Below are positions 34,520 through 42,160 of a stretch of 64,000 nucleotides of DNA, piece after piece. The DNA comes from VBOC01 sp035635475 (GTDB taxonomy: Bacteria > Bacteroidota > Ignavibacteria > UBA10030 > SZUA-254): assembly GCA_035635475.1 (NCBI GenBank), contig DASQAZ010000036.1, positions 1-64,000 of the forward strand. Direction: 5' to 3'. The position numbers and the translations under genes were made by a program. Numbering within the stretch: position 1 is the stretch's first letter; each line of letters opens with the position of its first letter. Below the pieces are notes generated by a model. The model was given only the letters and a program-made list of their open reading frames with translations, had not been told where the DNA came from and did not search any database.

Positions 34520-35878
34520 ATGCAGAACCGATCGGCAAAGAGCGCGGAGGCACTGATCATATCGGCGGGATGGTCTCCCGGAGCGTACGACATTGCAAGG
34601 TCGCTCGGCATGGCCGGAATCCTGAGCCATATCGCTTCTTCGCAGCCCTCGGACATCGGATTTTATTCCCGTTATTGCGCGGGACGGTGGATGCTTCCGT
34701 GTTTCAAGCCCGAGAATTACGGCGAGATCGTCATACGGCTTCAGAAGCTCAGCTCCGGGTCGGGCGAGAAGCCGGTGCTCTTCTACGCATCGGACCCTGA
34801 ACTGTGGTTTGTCTGGAGATACCGCCATCAACTTGAGCCTTTCTACCGTTTTCTGCTGCCTCCCGACGATCTGATTGAGAAGCTATTCAACAAGGTGCTG
34901 TTCGCAGAGTTCGCCCGCGAGCACGAGCTCCCGATCCCCCGATCGGCTACGCTCCGGCGCCTCGAAGAGCTTCAGGAGCTCGATGGTGCGATCACCTTTC
35001 CCTGTATCGTCAAGCCGGCATACAGCCAGGACTGGATATGGGATACGCCCGAGCAGGAGACCCGATTCGGATCATACAAGAAGGCGTTGCGAAGGTTCGA
35101 TTCAAAAGCCCAGCTTCTGGACTTCTGCGGCGCACTGCCCGAGAGAGAGGCCGGGGTCGTGATTCAGGAATATATCGACGGGCGGGATGAATCAATCGAC
35201 AGTTTCCACGGGTATTTCGACAAGCACTCGCGTTGTCTCGGATATTTTCTCGGGCGCAAAATACGCACCTACCCGCCGCATACGGGCGGGAGTGCCTATG
35301 TGCGGACAATCCATAACGAGACTCTCGCCCGATTAAGCGATGAGTATCTTAGACGAATAGGATTCCAGGGAATCGTGAAAATAGATTACAAATGGGATGA
35401 CCGGACGAAAGTATTTAATATTCTGGAGATCAATCCTCGTTTCAACCTCTGGGAGCTGCTGGGCGCTTATGCGGGTGTTAATCTGGCATCGGTGGCCTAC
35501 CATGACCAGCGCGGAGAGTCGGTGGAGTGGCGGTCATCGTACACCGATGACGCTCGCCTTCTGTATGCTAAACAGGATCTTCGGGCGTACTGGACCGGTT
35601 ATCGGCACACCGGAGAGTGGACGTTCATTTCGTACGTGAGGTCGATGGCGGCGAAGCTTCACTTCCGCGTCTTCGATCCCAGGGACCCGCTTCCGTTTGT
35701 GGTTTCGGCACTGGCATTCCTTCTGAGAAACGGCCTGCGGATGCTCGGAGTGAAAATGAAGGTACCCAAGCCGGGTGAGCATGCGTTTATTTCGAGACGG
35801 CGGATGAGGGGACAAGCAATTTCTCAAAAGCCGCCCGAGCCTCACGAAGCACAGATCAGGCCGGCAATGATGGAGTAG
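34520..35878 (+). CDS. ATP-grasp ligase 2 (canonical motif)
   Basis: A 452-residue tandem paralogue of the previous gene, three bases downstream. The order matches: EALIISAGWSPGAYDIARSLG, RYCAGRWMLPCFKPENYG, LFNKVLFAEFAREHELPIPR, FPCIVKPAYSQDWIW, EAGVVIQEYIDGRDESIDSF, GIVKIDYKWD and the intact metal-binding motif EINPRFNLWELLGAYAG (Glu303, Asn305). It should be catalytically competent. The substrate is not evident. The family resembles amino-acid ligases more than carbamoyl-phosphate synthase, and its neighbourhood suggests an aminoacylated sugar or lipid-linked intermediate. A longer C-terminal extension (~30 residues, Arg-rich) is not shared with the paralogue. Confidence 0.9.
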   Translation: MQNRSAKSAEALIISAGWSPGAYDIARSLGMAGILSHIASSQPSDIGFYSRYCAGRWMLPCFKPENYGEIVIRLQKLSSGSGEKPVLFYASDPELWFVWRYRHQLEPFYRFLLPPDDLIEKLFNKVLFAEFAREHELPIPRSATLRRLEELQELDGAITFPCIVKPAYSQDWIWDTPEQETRFGSYKKALRRFDSKAQLLDFCGALPEREAGVVIQEYIDGRDESIDSFHGYFDKHSRCLGYFLGRKIRTYPPHTGGSAYVRTIHNETLARLSDEYLRRIGFQGIVKIDYKWDDRTKVFNILEINPRFNLWELLGAYAGVNLASVAYHDQRGESVEWRSSYTDDARLLYAKQDLRAYWTGYRHTGEWTFISYVRSMAAKLHFRVFDPRDPLPFVVSALAFLLRNGLRMLGVKMKVPKPGEHAFISRRRMRGQAISQKPPEPHEAQIRPAMME

Positions 35879-35912
35879 AGGGTGTGAATCGTCTCATCAT
35901 CACTGGAGAAGC

Positions 35913-36623
35913 GTGACTGAAGTCGTTGATACTGTTGCGGGTTTGATGAAATTGGAGCGTGAATGGGACGCGCTGGCGTTGGAATTCCAGAACCCGCTAC
36001 TCACCCATGAATGGTTTGCCTCCTGCGCGGCGGCGGTGAGCCCTCCCGATGAGCTGAGGATTATTCTCATCATGGACGAAGAAAAGCTCGTCGCTGCAGC
36101 ACCAATGGTGATGGTTCGCCGCTGGGGCGTCCGGCGCCTGGAAATTCTCGGGAGCTCGACCCTGCAGGAACCGAGCACCTTTCTTTTCAGAGATGAAGAT
36201 TCGCTCAACGAACTCCTGAGGGCGGTCAGGACCGGGGTCTCCGTGCGTGTTGTAAAAGGACAATGGTCGGACCCGAGGGGAAACGGGCTTGACTGCAGGA
36301 GAAACTTCCGCGTCCTGATCGACGCTCTCGCAGGGCGCTGCCCGCATGTGTTCGTCGGTACGCACGATCGCCACCTCGCCCGTGAAGCGCTCACGATCCT
36401 GCGTGCCTCGGATACGCGGTGTGAACTGGAACAGATGCTCGGACTGCCCTCGATTGTGAAGAGCGCGGCAGAGCCTCTCGGGATCCCGGTCAGGGTGTAT
36501 GTTCCCTTCGGCACTCCGTATCTGCCCTACAATATCCGCTACGTTTCGCATCGCCCTGCGATGATGGCCTGGGCGCTTAATGGCCTCCTGACAGGGGGGG
36601 ATTGGAACCAGGGATTGTTGTGA
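35913..36623 (+). CDS. Chimera: N-terminal half of a CelD-like acyltransferase joined to C-terminal half of proline dehydrogenase
   Basis: A 236-residue protein with two unrelated halves. Residues 1-~106 match the first half of the CelD-type proteins in this operon (LEREWDALALEFQNPLL, THEWFASC, LVAAAPMVMVRRWG, LEILGSSTLQEPSTFLF). Residues ~110-225 match the C-terminal half of the proline dehydrogenase barrel: VRVVKGQWSDP, FVGTHDRHLAREAL, CELEQMLGLPS, IPVRVYVPFGTPYLPYNIRY, HRPAMMAW. The typical R-R carboxylate clamp reads R-Y here, and the first half of the barrel is absent, so dehydrogenase activity is doubtful. The junction lies near base 36234. Start is a GTG with GGAGAA close by. Either a genuine fusion, a deletion remnant, or an assembly join; I cannot decide. 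Confidence 0.75.
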   Translation: MTEVVDTVAGLMKLEREWDALALEFQNPLLTHEWFASCAAAVSPPDELRIILIMDEEKLVAAAPMVMVRRWGVRRLEILGSSTLQEPSTFLFRDEDSLNELLRAVRTGVSVRVVKGQWSDPRGNGLDCRRNFRVLIDALAGRCPHVFVGTHDRHLAREALTILRASDTRCELEQMLGLPSIVKSAAEPLGIPVRVYVPFGTPYLPYNIRYVSHRPAMMAWALNGLLTGGDWNQGLL

Positions 36624-36636
36624 AGAGCCGGTGACT

Positions 36637-37872
36637 ATGATAACCGCAATCGAAATTGTCCTTCTTTCTATTCTTGGCCTCCCTCTCTGTTATCTTGCCC
36701 TCCTCAGCTTCCTTGCCCTCAATCCGAAACAGCGCCGGAATTCGGGCAATTCCCGCCTGCGCCGATTCGCCATCGTCGTGCCCGCACACGACGAGGAGCG
36801 GACCATCGATGCAACGCTCCGAAGCCTGCTCGCGATCGATTACCCGCGCCAGATGTACGATCTCGTCGTCATTGCCGACAACTGCGATGACGGCACCGCT
36901 CAAGTTGCGAATCGTCCGGGAGTCCAGGTTCTGGAGAGAAACGATCCCCATCTGCGCGGGAAAGGTTATGCGCTGCGCTGGGGGTTTGATGCACTGCTCT
37001 CATTGTCCCGGTACGACGCTGTCGTTGTCGTGGATGCCGACAGTACCGCCTCCCGGAATTTTCTTTCGGTCATGAATGATTACCTTGAAACCGGCGCGGA
37101 GGCGGTCCAGAGCAGCGACCTGGTCAGGCCGCTCCCCGGGTCCTGGAGTTCGGAGATCGTTCGCATCGGCTTTCTGCTCTATAATTACGTGCGGCCGCTC
37201 GGCAGGATGGCTCTCGGATGCTCGGCGGGTTTGCGTGGAAACGGCATGTGCTTCGCCGTCGACACGCTTCGCCGGGTTCCCTGGGTCGCATTCTCCGTCG
37301 CCGAGGATCTCGAGTATGGCCTGGAATTGTTGCTCCGGGGGGTTGGCGTCGTTTTTGCGCCTGAAGCGGTCGTGATTGCCGCGATGCCTCAGCATGCTGC
37401 AAACGCCCGGAGCCAGCGCGCGCGGTGGGAAATGGGCAGATTCCCGCTGGTCAAAAAGTATGCAGGCCGGCTTCTCCGCACTGCCGCGTACGCACGCTCG
37501 TATCGATGTTTCGATGCGTTCATCGATCTTGTCACTCCGCCGCTCGTCAATTTGCTCATGGCCGTTTCAGCGATGTTCATGATCTCCGTCATCCTGTTGG
37601 GGCTCGGCTATTGGGAGCTGGGGCCTGTGATCTGGCTTTGGGCCGGGTTGATGGGGTTGGGGATGGTACATCTGCTGGTCGGAATTCAGGCCGCCCGGGG
37701 GTCTGTGGAAGATCTGAAAGTTCTACTTCATCTTCCCCGGTACGCTTTCTGGAAACTCCTGCTCTACGCCGGGATGATCAAAAAGCGCGTGCCAAATGAA
37801 TGGATTCGCACCCACCGTGAAGCCGGCGACGAGCCGCTTCCGGGGGAACAATCGTCGGGGAGTCCCGCCTAG
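36637..37872 (+). CDS. GT2-family membrane glycosyltransferase
   Basis: A 411-residue GT-A fold processive-type glycosyltransferase. One N-terminal helix (EIVLLSILGLPLCYLALLSF) precedes the catalytic domain: IVVPAHDEERTIDATLRSLL, LVVIADNCDDGTA, AVVVVDADSTA (DxD), SVAEDLEYGLELLLRGVG (ED motif) and SQRARWEMGRFP (QxxRW). Two or more C-terminal helices follow (LLMAVSAMFMISVILLGLGY, LGMVHLLVGI). This architecture fits synthases of beta-linked polymers or side-branch enzymes. I prefer the ATG at 36637 because AAGAG is nine bases upstream; a GTG lies at 36631. Last gene of the operon: it ends three bases from the stop of the convergent GH47-like gene. Confidence 0.88.
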   Translation: MITAIEIVLLSILGLPLCYLALLSFLALNPKQRRNSGNSRLRRFAIVVPAHDEERTIDATLRSLLAIDYPRQMYDLVVIADNCDDGTAQVANRPGVQVLERNDPHLRGKGYALRWGFDALLSLSRYDAVVVVDADSTASRNFLSVMNDYLETGAEAVQSSDLVRPLPGSWSSEIVRIGFLLYNYVRPLGRMALGCSAGLRGNGMCFAVDTLRRVPWVAFSVAEDLEYGLELLLRGVGVVFAPEAVVIAAMPQHAANARSQRARWEMGRFPLVKKYAGRLLRTAAYARSYRCFDAFIDLVTPPLVNLLMAVSAMFMISVILLGLGYWELGPVIWLWAGLMGLGMVHLLVGIQAARGSVEDLKVLLHLPRYAFWKLLLYAGMIKKRVPNEWIRTHREAGDEPLPGEQSSGSPA

Positions 37873-37875
37873 TGC

Positions 37876-39240
37876 CTACCACGTTCTTCGTATCGGATGT
37901 GCCTCCGTATTGAAAATAACCTTCGTCGGGTCGAGAGTTTCCGGCGGCGCGTACAGCAAGTAGAGATACTTTAGCGTTTCGGCGAGGAAGAAACTTTCCA
38001 TGTTGTCCTTTTTCTCCTTGGTTCGGACGTCCTTCAAGGCGGCGTATCCGGCCTCTGTTTTGCAGTAGCGCCTGAGACTGTCGAAGAAAGTCCTGCCCAT
38101 TTCGAGGTAACGCGGCCGTTTCGTAATGTAATAGAGGTAGTATGCCGATTCGATGATTTCAGGGCGAAGAGGATAGCCGCCCTCCGTCACGGTCATCGTC
38201 GCATAGTCGATTTCCTCCGGCTCGATGCCGAAGCTCGTCCACATCTTGTAGCACGATTCTTCCAGGCGCGCAGCGCGCTCGAGATCGCCCGAGAGTGCGA
38301 GCACGGCGGGGAGGAAGGCATCGAGCGCTCCGAAGCGCGTTTGCTCACGCTTCCCCGTTCGCATGTTCACGCGTGCGTACCAGAATCCCGTGGCCGTTTC
38401 ATGCGCGAGGTACTTCTCCGCCGAATCGATGCTCGTCCGCCACATGGTTTCGCATTCCTTGTCATCGAAGAGGCGCCAGCACTTCAGGAGGTATTCATAA
38501 TAGGAATCGATTCCGCCGCTGATGTGGCTGAGCGAGTCGGTCCAGGCGCCGGTTTCAACGTTGATCGCCGAACCCAGGAGCCCGATCGGAGAGCGGCGGT
38601 TGTAGACCTCGACGAGCGCGCGTTTGGCTTTCTCGTAGAAGACGGCTTTACCGGTGAGCTTGCTCAGCGTGCCGAATTCGATGAGCAGCGTGCCGATTTC
38701 GGCGGGGTTGGTAATCGAATCCCGGACAGCCCCCGTCTTGAGGTTCACATAGACATACGGCATGCCGGTCGGAGAGTTGAAAACCGGGAGCAATCGGTTT
38801 CCCAGGTCTTCGGCGAGAGTCAGAAGGCGTTTGTCGCCCGTAAGTTGAAAGTTGCTCAAGAGTCCGCCCAGGAGCCGGATCGTAATCTCGAAATTCTTGA
38901 CCTCCATGTCGCGATCGAAGGAGAGCTTCGATGTGACCAGTTCCCTCGCTTCTTGTGCTTCATCGGTGAGGCCCATGAGGGTCAGGGCATCCATCGCATC
39001 GACCGGGGTCATGCAAAGGGAGAAGCGCCCCCAGTCGCGATAGCTCTTGCTGAGAGGTTTCAGCTCGTCATGTCCCCAGGCGTATTTCTTGTAGGCGTTC
39101 CAGCAGTGTAGAAATTCCCGGCGCACATCCTCGGCCATCCTGGACTTGTCGATTTCGAGGAGGAGCGACTTGTCCTGCGTCGCGGCTTGCCGGAGCGGCA
39201 GAAGGCACAAAAAAACGAGGGCTGAAACGGTTCGAATCAC
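37876..39240 (-). CDS. GH47-like alpha-mannosidase, secreted
   Basis: A 454-residue protein with an N-terminal signal peptide (VSALVFLCLLPLRQAA, cleavage near ATQ). The rest follows the alpha/alpha barrel of class I alpha-1,2-mannosidases: CWNAYKKYAWGHDELKPLS, TGMPYVYVNLKTG, SHISGGIDSYYEYLLKCW, GGYPLRPEIIESAYYLYYIT, NMESFFLAETLKYLYLLY and FNTEAHPIRR. The E-S-x-Y/F and E-A-H-P elements correspond to the conserved acid and calcium-binding residues of the family. Mannose is the expected leaving sugar, but bacterial members are few and poorly studied. GTG start with GGAG six bases upstream. The hairpin upstream at 39268-39306 would end transcription from the preceding gene before reaching this one. 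Confidence 0.82.
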   Translation of the reverse strand: MIRTVSALVFLCLLPLRQAATQDKSLLLEIDKSRMAEDVRREFLHCWNAYKKYAWGHDELKPLSKSYRDWGRFSLCMTPVDAMDALTLMGLTDEAQEARELVTSKLSFDRDMEVKNFEITIRLLGGLLSNFQLTGDKRLLTLAEDLGNRLLPVFNSPTGMPYVYVNLKTGAVRDSITNPAEIGTLLIEFGTLSKLTGKAVFYEKAKRALVEVYNRRSPIGLLGSAINVETGAWTDSLSHISGGIDSYYEYLLKCWRLFDDKECETMWRTSIDSAEKYLAHETATGFWYARVNMRTGKREQTRFGALDAFLPAVLALSGDLERAARLEESCYKMWTSFGIEPEEIDYATMTVTEGGYPLRPEIIESAYYLYYITKRPRYLEMGRTFFDSLRRYCKTEAGYAALKDVRTKEKKDNMESFFLAETLKYLYLLYAPPETLDPTKVIFNTEAHPIRRTW

Positions 39241-39267
39241 GGTTGACTCCGAATGTTGGGATGCCTG

Positions 39268-39306
39268 AAAAAAAATCCCGATCCCGCGTGGGCGGGACCG
39301 GGATTT
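39268..39306 (-). terminator. Rho-independent terminator of the DUF1059-like gene
   Basis: 15-bp arms with one mismatch (AAATCCCGATCCCGC at 39273-39287, GCGGGACCGGGATTT at 39292-39306) and a 4-base loop. On the minus strand this is followed by eight U residues (A-run at 39268-39275). It lies 20 bases beyond the stop at 39326 and 27 bases before the GH47 start. Confidence 0.9.
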
Positions 39307-39325
39307 GAGTTCGTACTTCGGGAAG

Positions 39326-39652
39326 CTACTGTTTCGCCTCGGTCGCTTCCTCGGTCTTCATCATACCTGCCACTTCTTTTGCGGTCATCTTCTTGTTGTG
39401 GGACTTTTGCGCATGCCTGATAACGATGTCCGAGAGCTCCTTCTTGTCGTGGCTTCGGCACATGAAACCGCAGGCGGGATCGCAGGTCACCGAGTACATC
39501 GCGCTTTTTTCGGGCGCCTTCTCGGTTTTTGTCATTTCCGGCTTTGCTTCCTTCTTCGGCTCTTGTGTTGTCGTCTCCTGAGCCCGTGTGATCGTTGTAA
39601 GGCAAACGGTCAGAATGACTGCGAACAGGAGCGCCGAGAGTTGTTTTACCAT
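39326..39652 (-). CDS. Small secreted DUF1059-like protein
   Basis: A 108-residue protein with a signal peptide (LSALLFAVILTVCLTTI, cleavage near RAQ), a charged Thr/Glu/Lys-rich linker and a C-terminal ~45-residue domain: YSVTCDPACGFMCRSHDKKEL, then IRHAQKSHNKKMTAKEVAGM. The spacing of Cys-x3-Cys-x3-Cys, Asp-Glu and the two His matches the DUF1059 family of small proteins of unknown role, which usually lack a signal sequence. Metal binding is plausible from the Cys and His. Excellent ribosome site (AGAAAGGAG before ATG 39652) and a strong terminator downstream suggest high, monocistronic expression. Confidence 0.85.
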   Translation of the reverse strand: MVKQLSALLFAVILTVCLTTITRAQETTTQEPKKEAKPEMTKTEKAPEKSAMYSVTCDPACGFMCRSHDKKELSDIVIRHAQKSHNKKMTAKEVAGMMKTEEATEAKQ

Positions 39653-39722
39653 GGCTTGTCTCCTTTCTGATTTGTGGTTGGGTGTTTCGGTTAGTATGCT
39701 GCAGGTCTTTCTCGAACAGCCG

Positions 39723-39751
39723 AAGTTATCGAATATCCGCTCGAATGTCAA
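39723..39751 (-). promoter_or_regulatory. Candidate sigma-70-like promoter for the DUF1059-like gene
   Basis: On the minus strand TTGACA (39746-39751) is followed after 17 bases by TAACTT (39723-39728). The -35 is perfect, the -10 weak. This would give a leader of about 60 bases to the ATG at 39652. Confidence 0.35.
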
Positions 39752-39799
39752 GTTTTCAACCCCCTTCGGTTACCTTTATATTATAGGGCAACACGCCGG

Positions 39800-42160
39800 T
39801 CATTCCTTCGCTTCGGTAACCTTCTTCAGTTCCCGGACTTTATCGTAAAACTCGGGGAGAGACATCTCTTTAATGAAAATCATTCCCCGCGCGGCCCTCA
39901 AACGAGGATGGGCGTGGTTGAGGAAGAAGTCCTTTCCGAGGCAGGTTTTGACGATTCCATACTGTTCGACCTGAATCTTCTGCGCAAGCTCGGAGAACGG
40001 GCCGTCGTGTTCATAACTCGGGAAGGAGGCTGCACGCTGTGAGCCGAAACAGTTCATGAACGCCGTGTGCAGCAGAGAGAGAGTATTCAGCGATACCGGG
40101 ACCATGGTCGTGGCCTCCGCCGGGCTAAACCGATACCAGACGTTCCGGTAGCCCCAGATCCGGATCCGGGGGTTCGCGCGCTTCTGATACATCTTGACGG
40201 CCTCCGCCACCGCCTGGAGGGCCTTGTAATGAGTGTCCGGACCGCTCCCCTCGGGGTCAAAGGCCACCGAAACGACGTCGGGACGAACGCGCATCATCAG
40301 CTTGTAAATCGGAGGAACATCGCGCTCGATCCGGGGTTCCTCTCCGAACAGCTCTCCGGCGTAGAATCCCAATCGCAGCGCGTGCACGTCGGATGCCTCG
40401 ATACCGAAGTATGCCCACAGCAGCTCGACTTCCCACTCCCGCAGCGTTCCCTTTATAAGCTGTATCTCCGGAGGATCTTTCCCACCGGGGTATTGCGAAA
40501 CCAAGTAGTCGTCCAACTCGAGAATTTTCCTGCGCAGGGTGGAGAGCTTTTTCGTTTTGAATATTCCGATGAGATTCCGGAGCAGGCGCCTGGCTTCCGC
40601 TTCGTCCTTTTTCTCCTGGCGCTTCGCGGCGGTGCCGTCGAGAAACAGATAGACATCCTCCATTCTCTTCGCAGGGTCGCCGGGATCGTTCAGGAGGTTC
40701 CGGAACGACGCATTATTGAGACGGTCCCCGAGCTTCCGGACAATCGAGAGACAATACTGATTCGAAACGGAGGTGAAACCGGAGGTGAGATTTGCGAAAT
40801 AGTGTTTATTCGTGGGATCGCGGACGAGATGATAAATGTAGGCGAGGTATCCGAGCATCACGTCGTCCTGATGCGGTTCGGTGTGAAGAAAGGTCGTGCC
40901 CGATATGGTCGCGATTCCTTTTTCAATTTTGCCGAGGAGGCGCTTGTGAGCGGCTCGCGTGCGTTCCCGAAGCGGCCTGCCTTTCGAACGCATCAGTTCG
41001 CTCGCGAGCCGATCGGCCCGGCAGTCGTCCGCAGTCAATTCCGGGAGCGATTTCTTGCGGCTGCAGGCGAGTGAAATGAGCACGTCATCGGCGATCTGAT
41101 CTGACGGCGGTCGCATGCGTCGAATATCTTCGACCCGCCTCTGGGAGAGGGCGCGCGCCGCTCCCCTGGTAAGATAGAATCGGGAGTGCTTGAGGTCCTG
41201 AAGCACAGAGGCGGGATATTGCTGGTGTTTCTTTTCTTCGATCGCCAGGCGGACGACTTGCGCCTTGGCATCCCCGGCGGCGATGATGATCGCCGTGGCC
41301 GTGGGATTGTACGTAAGCGTGGCGAGGCCGATGGTAATCACCAGCCGGTTGCGGGATATCTCGATCCCGCCCAGGTCCGATGCGGCCCCCGCCTGCGTCT
41401 CGTAGTTCGTGCCCGTCAACCGGGTGGTGGAAAAAACGCCCGACCCCCTCACGTTGAACGCCACATGTCCGTCGGGCCCGATTCCTCCTAGAAAAAAACC
41501 GATGCCGCCCAGGGTCCTGATTCTCATTTCGTAATTGGTGCAGAACATGTCGACCCGATTGATTACTTCCCTCTGGAGGTGTTCGAGGTCCGAGCGGGTC
41601 TGTCTCACCCGGAGCGAGAGATCGACGATGTTCCCGGGAAACACGTCCTCCATTGACGCTCCCGGAGGAAGGCCCAGCGTGGTCGAGTCGATCAGCAATG
41701 CTTTCTTCGCGTCGAGGCCGAACCCCTTGAGATAGAACTTGTTCACATAGTGGTGAAAGCTGTTATGCTGCCGGGCATCCATCGGATAGAACTCGTCGAT
41801 CTGGACGAAGATGAGGCTCCGCATATCGGGCGGGCCGGATGCGCTGATTCCATACTCCCGGAGAAGGCGCTTGATTTCGCCGGCATTCCAACGGTCGAGG
41901 ATCCGCCGGACCCACCTGATGAAATGCTCGGGAGTTCTTCCGGTCGGGAGAGCGATGACGCCCCCCGGGTTCTTGAGGACCCATTCAATAAAGCGGAGGG
42001 CTGCGAGCTTTCCCAGCGCGGGAAAGTTCTCCACCTCGATCACCCCGAGCTTCTCGGTGGGGGGATAGATGAATTTCCGCCCGCTCCGGGCGAGCTCCAC
42101 AGGCTCCACCGATGAGCTCGCGTCGTAGGGTCGCACCGAATTCGTCGATTTAATAGGCAT
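39800..42160 (-). CDS. NagB-like glucosamine-6-phosphate deaminase fused to a PIG-L deacetylase
   Basis: A 786-residue bifunctional protein. Residues ~30-345 are a NagB-type domain: GVIALPTGRTPEHFIRWV, FVQIDEFYPMDARQHNSFHH, GGIGFFLGGIGPDGHVAFNV and LATLTYNPTA. From ~430 a PIG-L/LmbE zinc deacetylase domain starts with TTFLHTEPHQDDVMLGYLAY (H-x-x-D-D metal site). The expected chemistry is removal of N-acetyl from an amino sugar followed by deamination to fructose-6-phosphate. The architecture is known in Bacteroidota and is longer than stand-alone NagB (~270). It starts directly after the mgtA-type stop with no gap, so the two are co-transcribed. Fits catabolism of GlcNAc-containing glycans by the nearby hydrolases. 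Confidence 0.9.
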   Translation of the reverse strand: MPIKSTNSVRPYDASSSVEPVELARSGRKFIYPPTEKLGVIEVENFPALGKLAALRFIEWVLKNPGGVIALPTGRTPEHFIRWVRRILDRWNAGEIKRLLREYGISASGPPDMRSLIFVQIDEFYPMDARQHNSFHHYVNKFYLKGFGLDAKKALLIDSTTLGLPPGASMEDVFPGNIVDLSLRVRQTRSDLEHLQREVINRVDMFCTNYEMRIRTLGGIGFFLGGIGPDGHVAFNVRGSGVFSTTRLTGTNYETQAGAASDLGGIEISRNRLVITIGLATLTYNPTATAIIIAAGDAKAQVVRLAIEEKKHQQYPASVLQDLKHSRFYLTRGAARALSQRRVEDIRRMRPPSDQIADDVLISLACSRKKSLPELTADDCRADRLASELMRSKGRPLRERTRAAHKRLLGKIEKGIATISGTTFLHTEPHQDDVMLGYLAYIYHLVRDPTNKHYFANLTSGFTSVSNQYCLSIVRKLGDRLNNASFRNLLNDPGDPAKRMEDVYLFLDGTAAKRQEKKDEAEARRLLRNLIGIFKTKKLSTLRRKILELDDYLVSQYPGGKDPPEIQLIKGTLREWEVELLWAYFGIEASDVHALRLGFYAGELFGEEPRIERDVPPIYKLMMRVRPDVVSVAFDPEGSGPDTHYKALQAVAEAVKMYQKRANPRIRIWGYRNVWYRFSPAEATTMVPVSLNTLSLLHTAFMNCFGSQRAASFPSYEHDGPFSELAQKIQVEQYGIVKTCLGKDFFLNHAHPRLRAARGMIFIKEMSLPEFYDKVRELKKVTEAKE

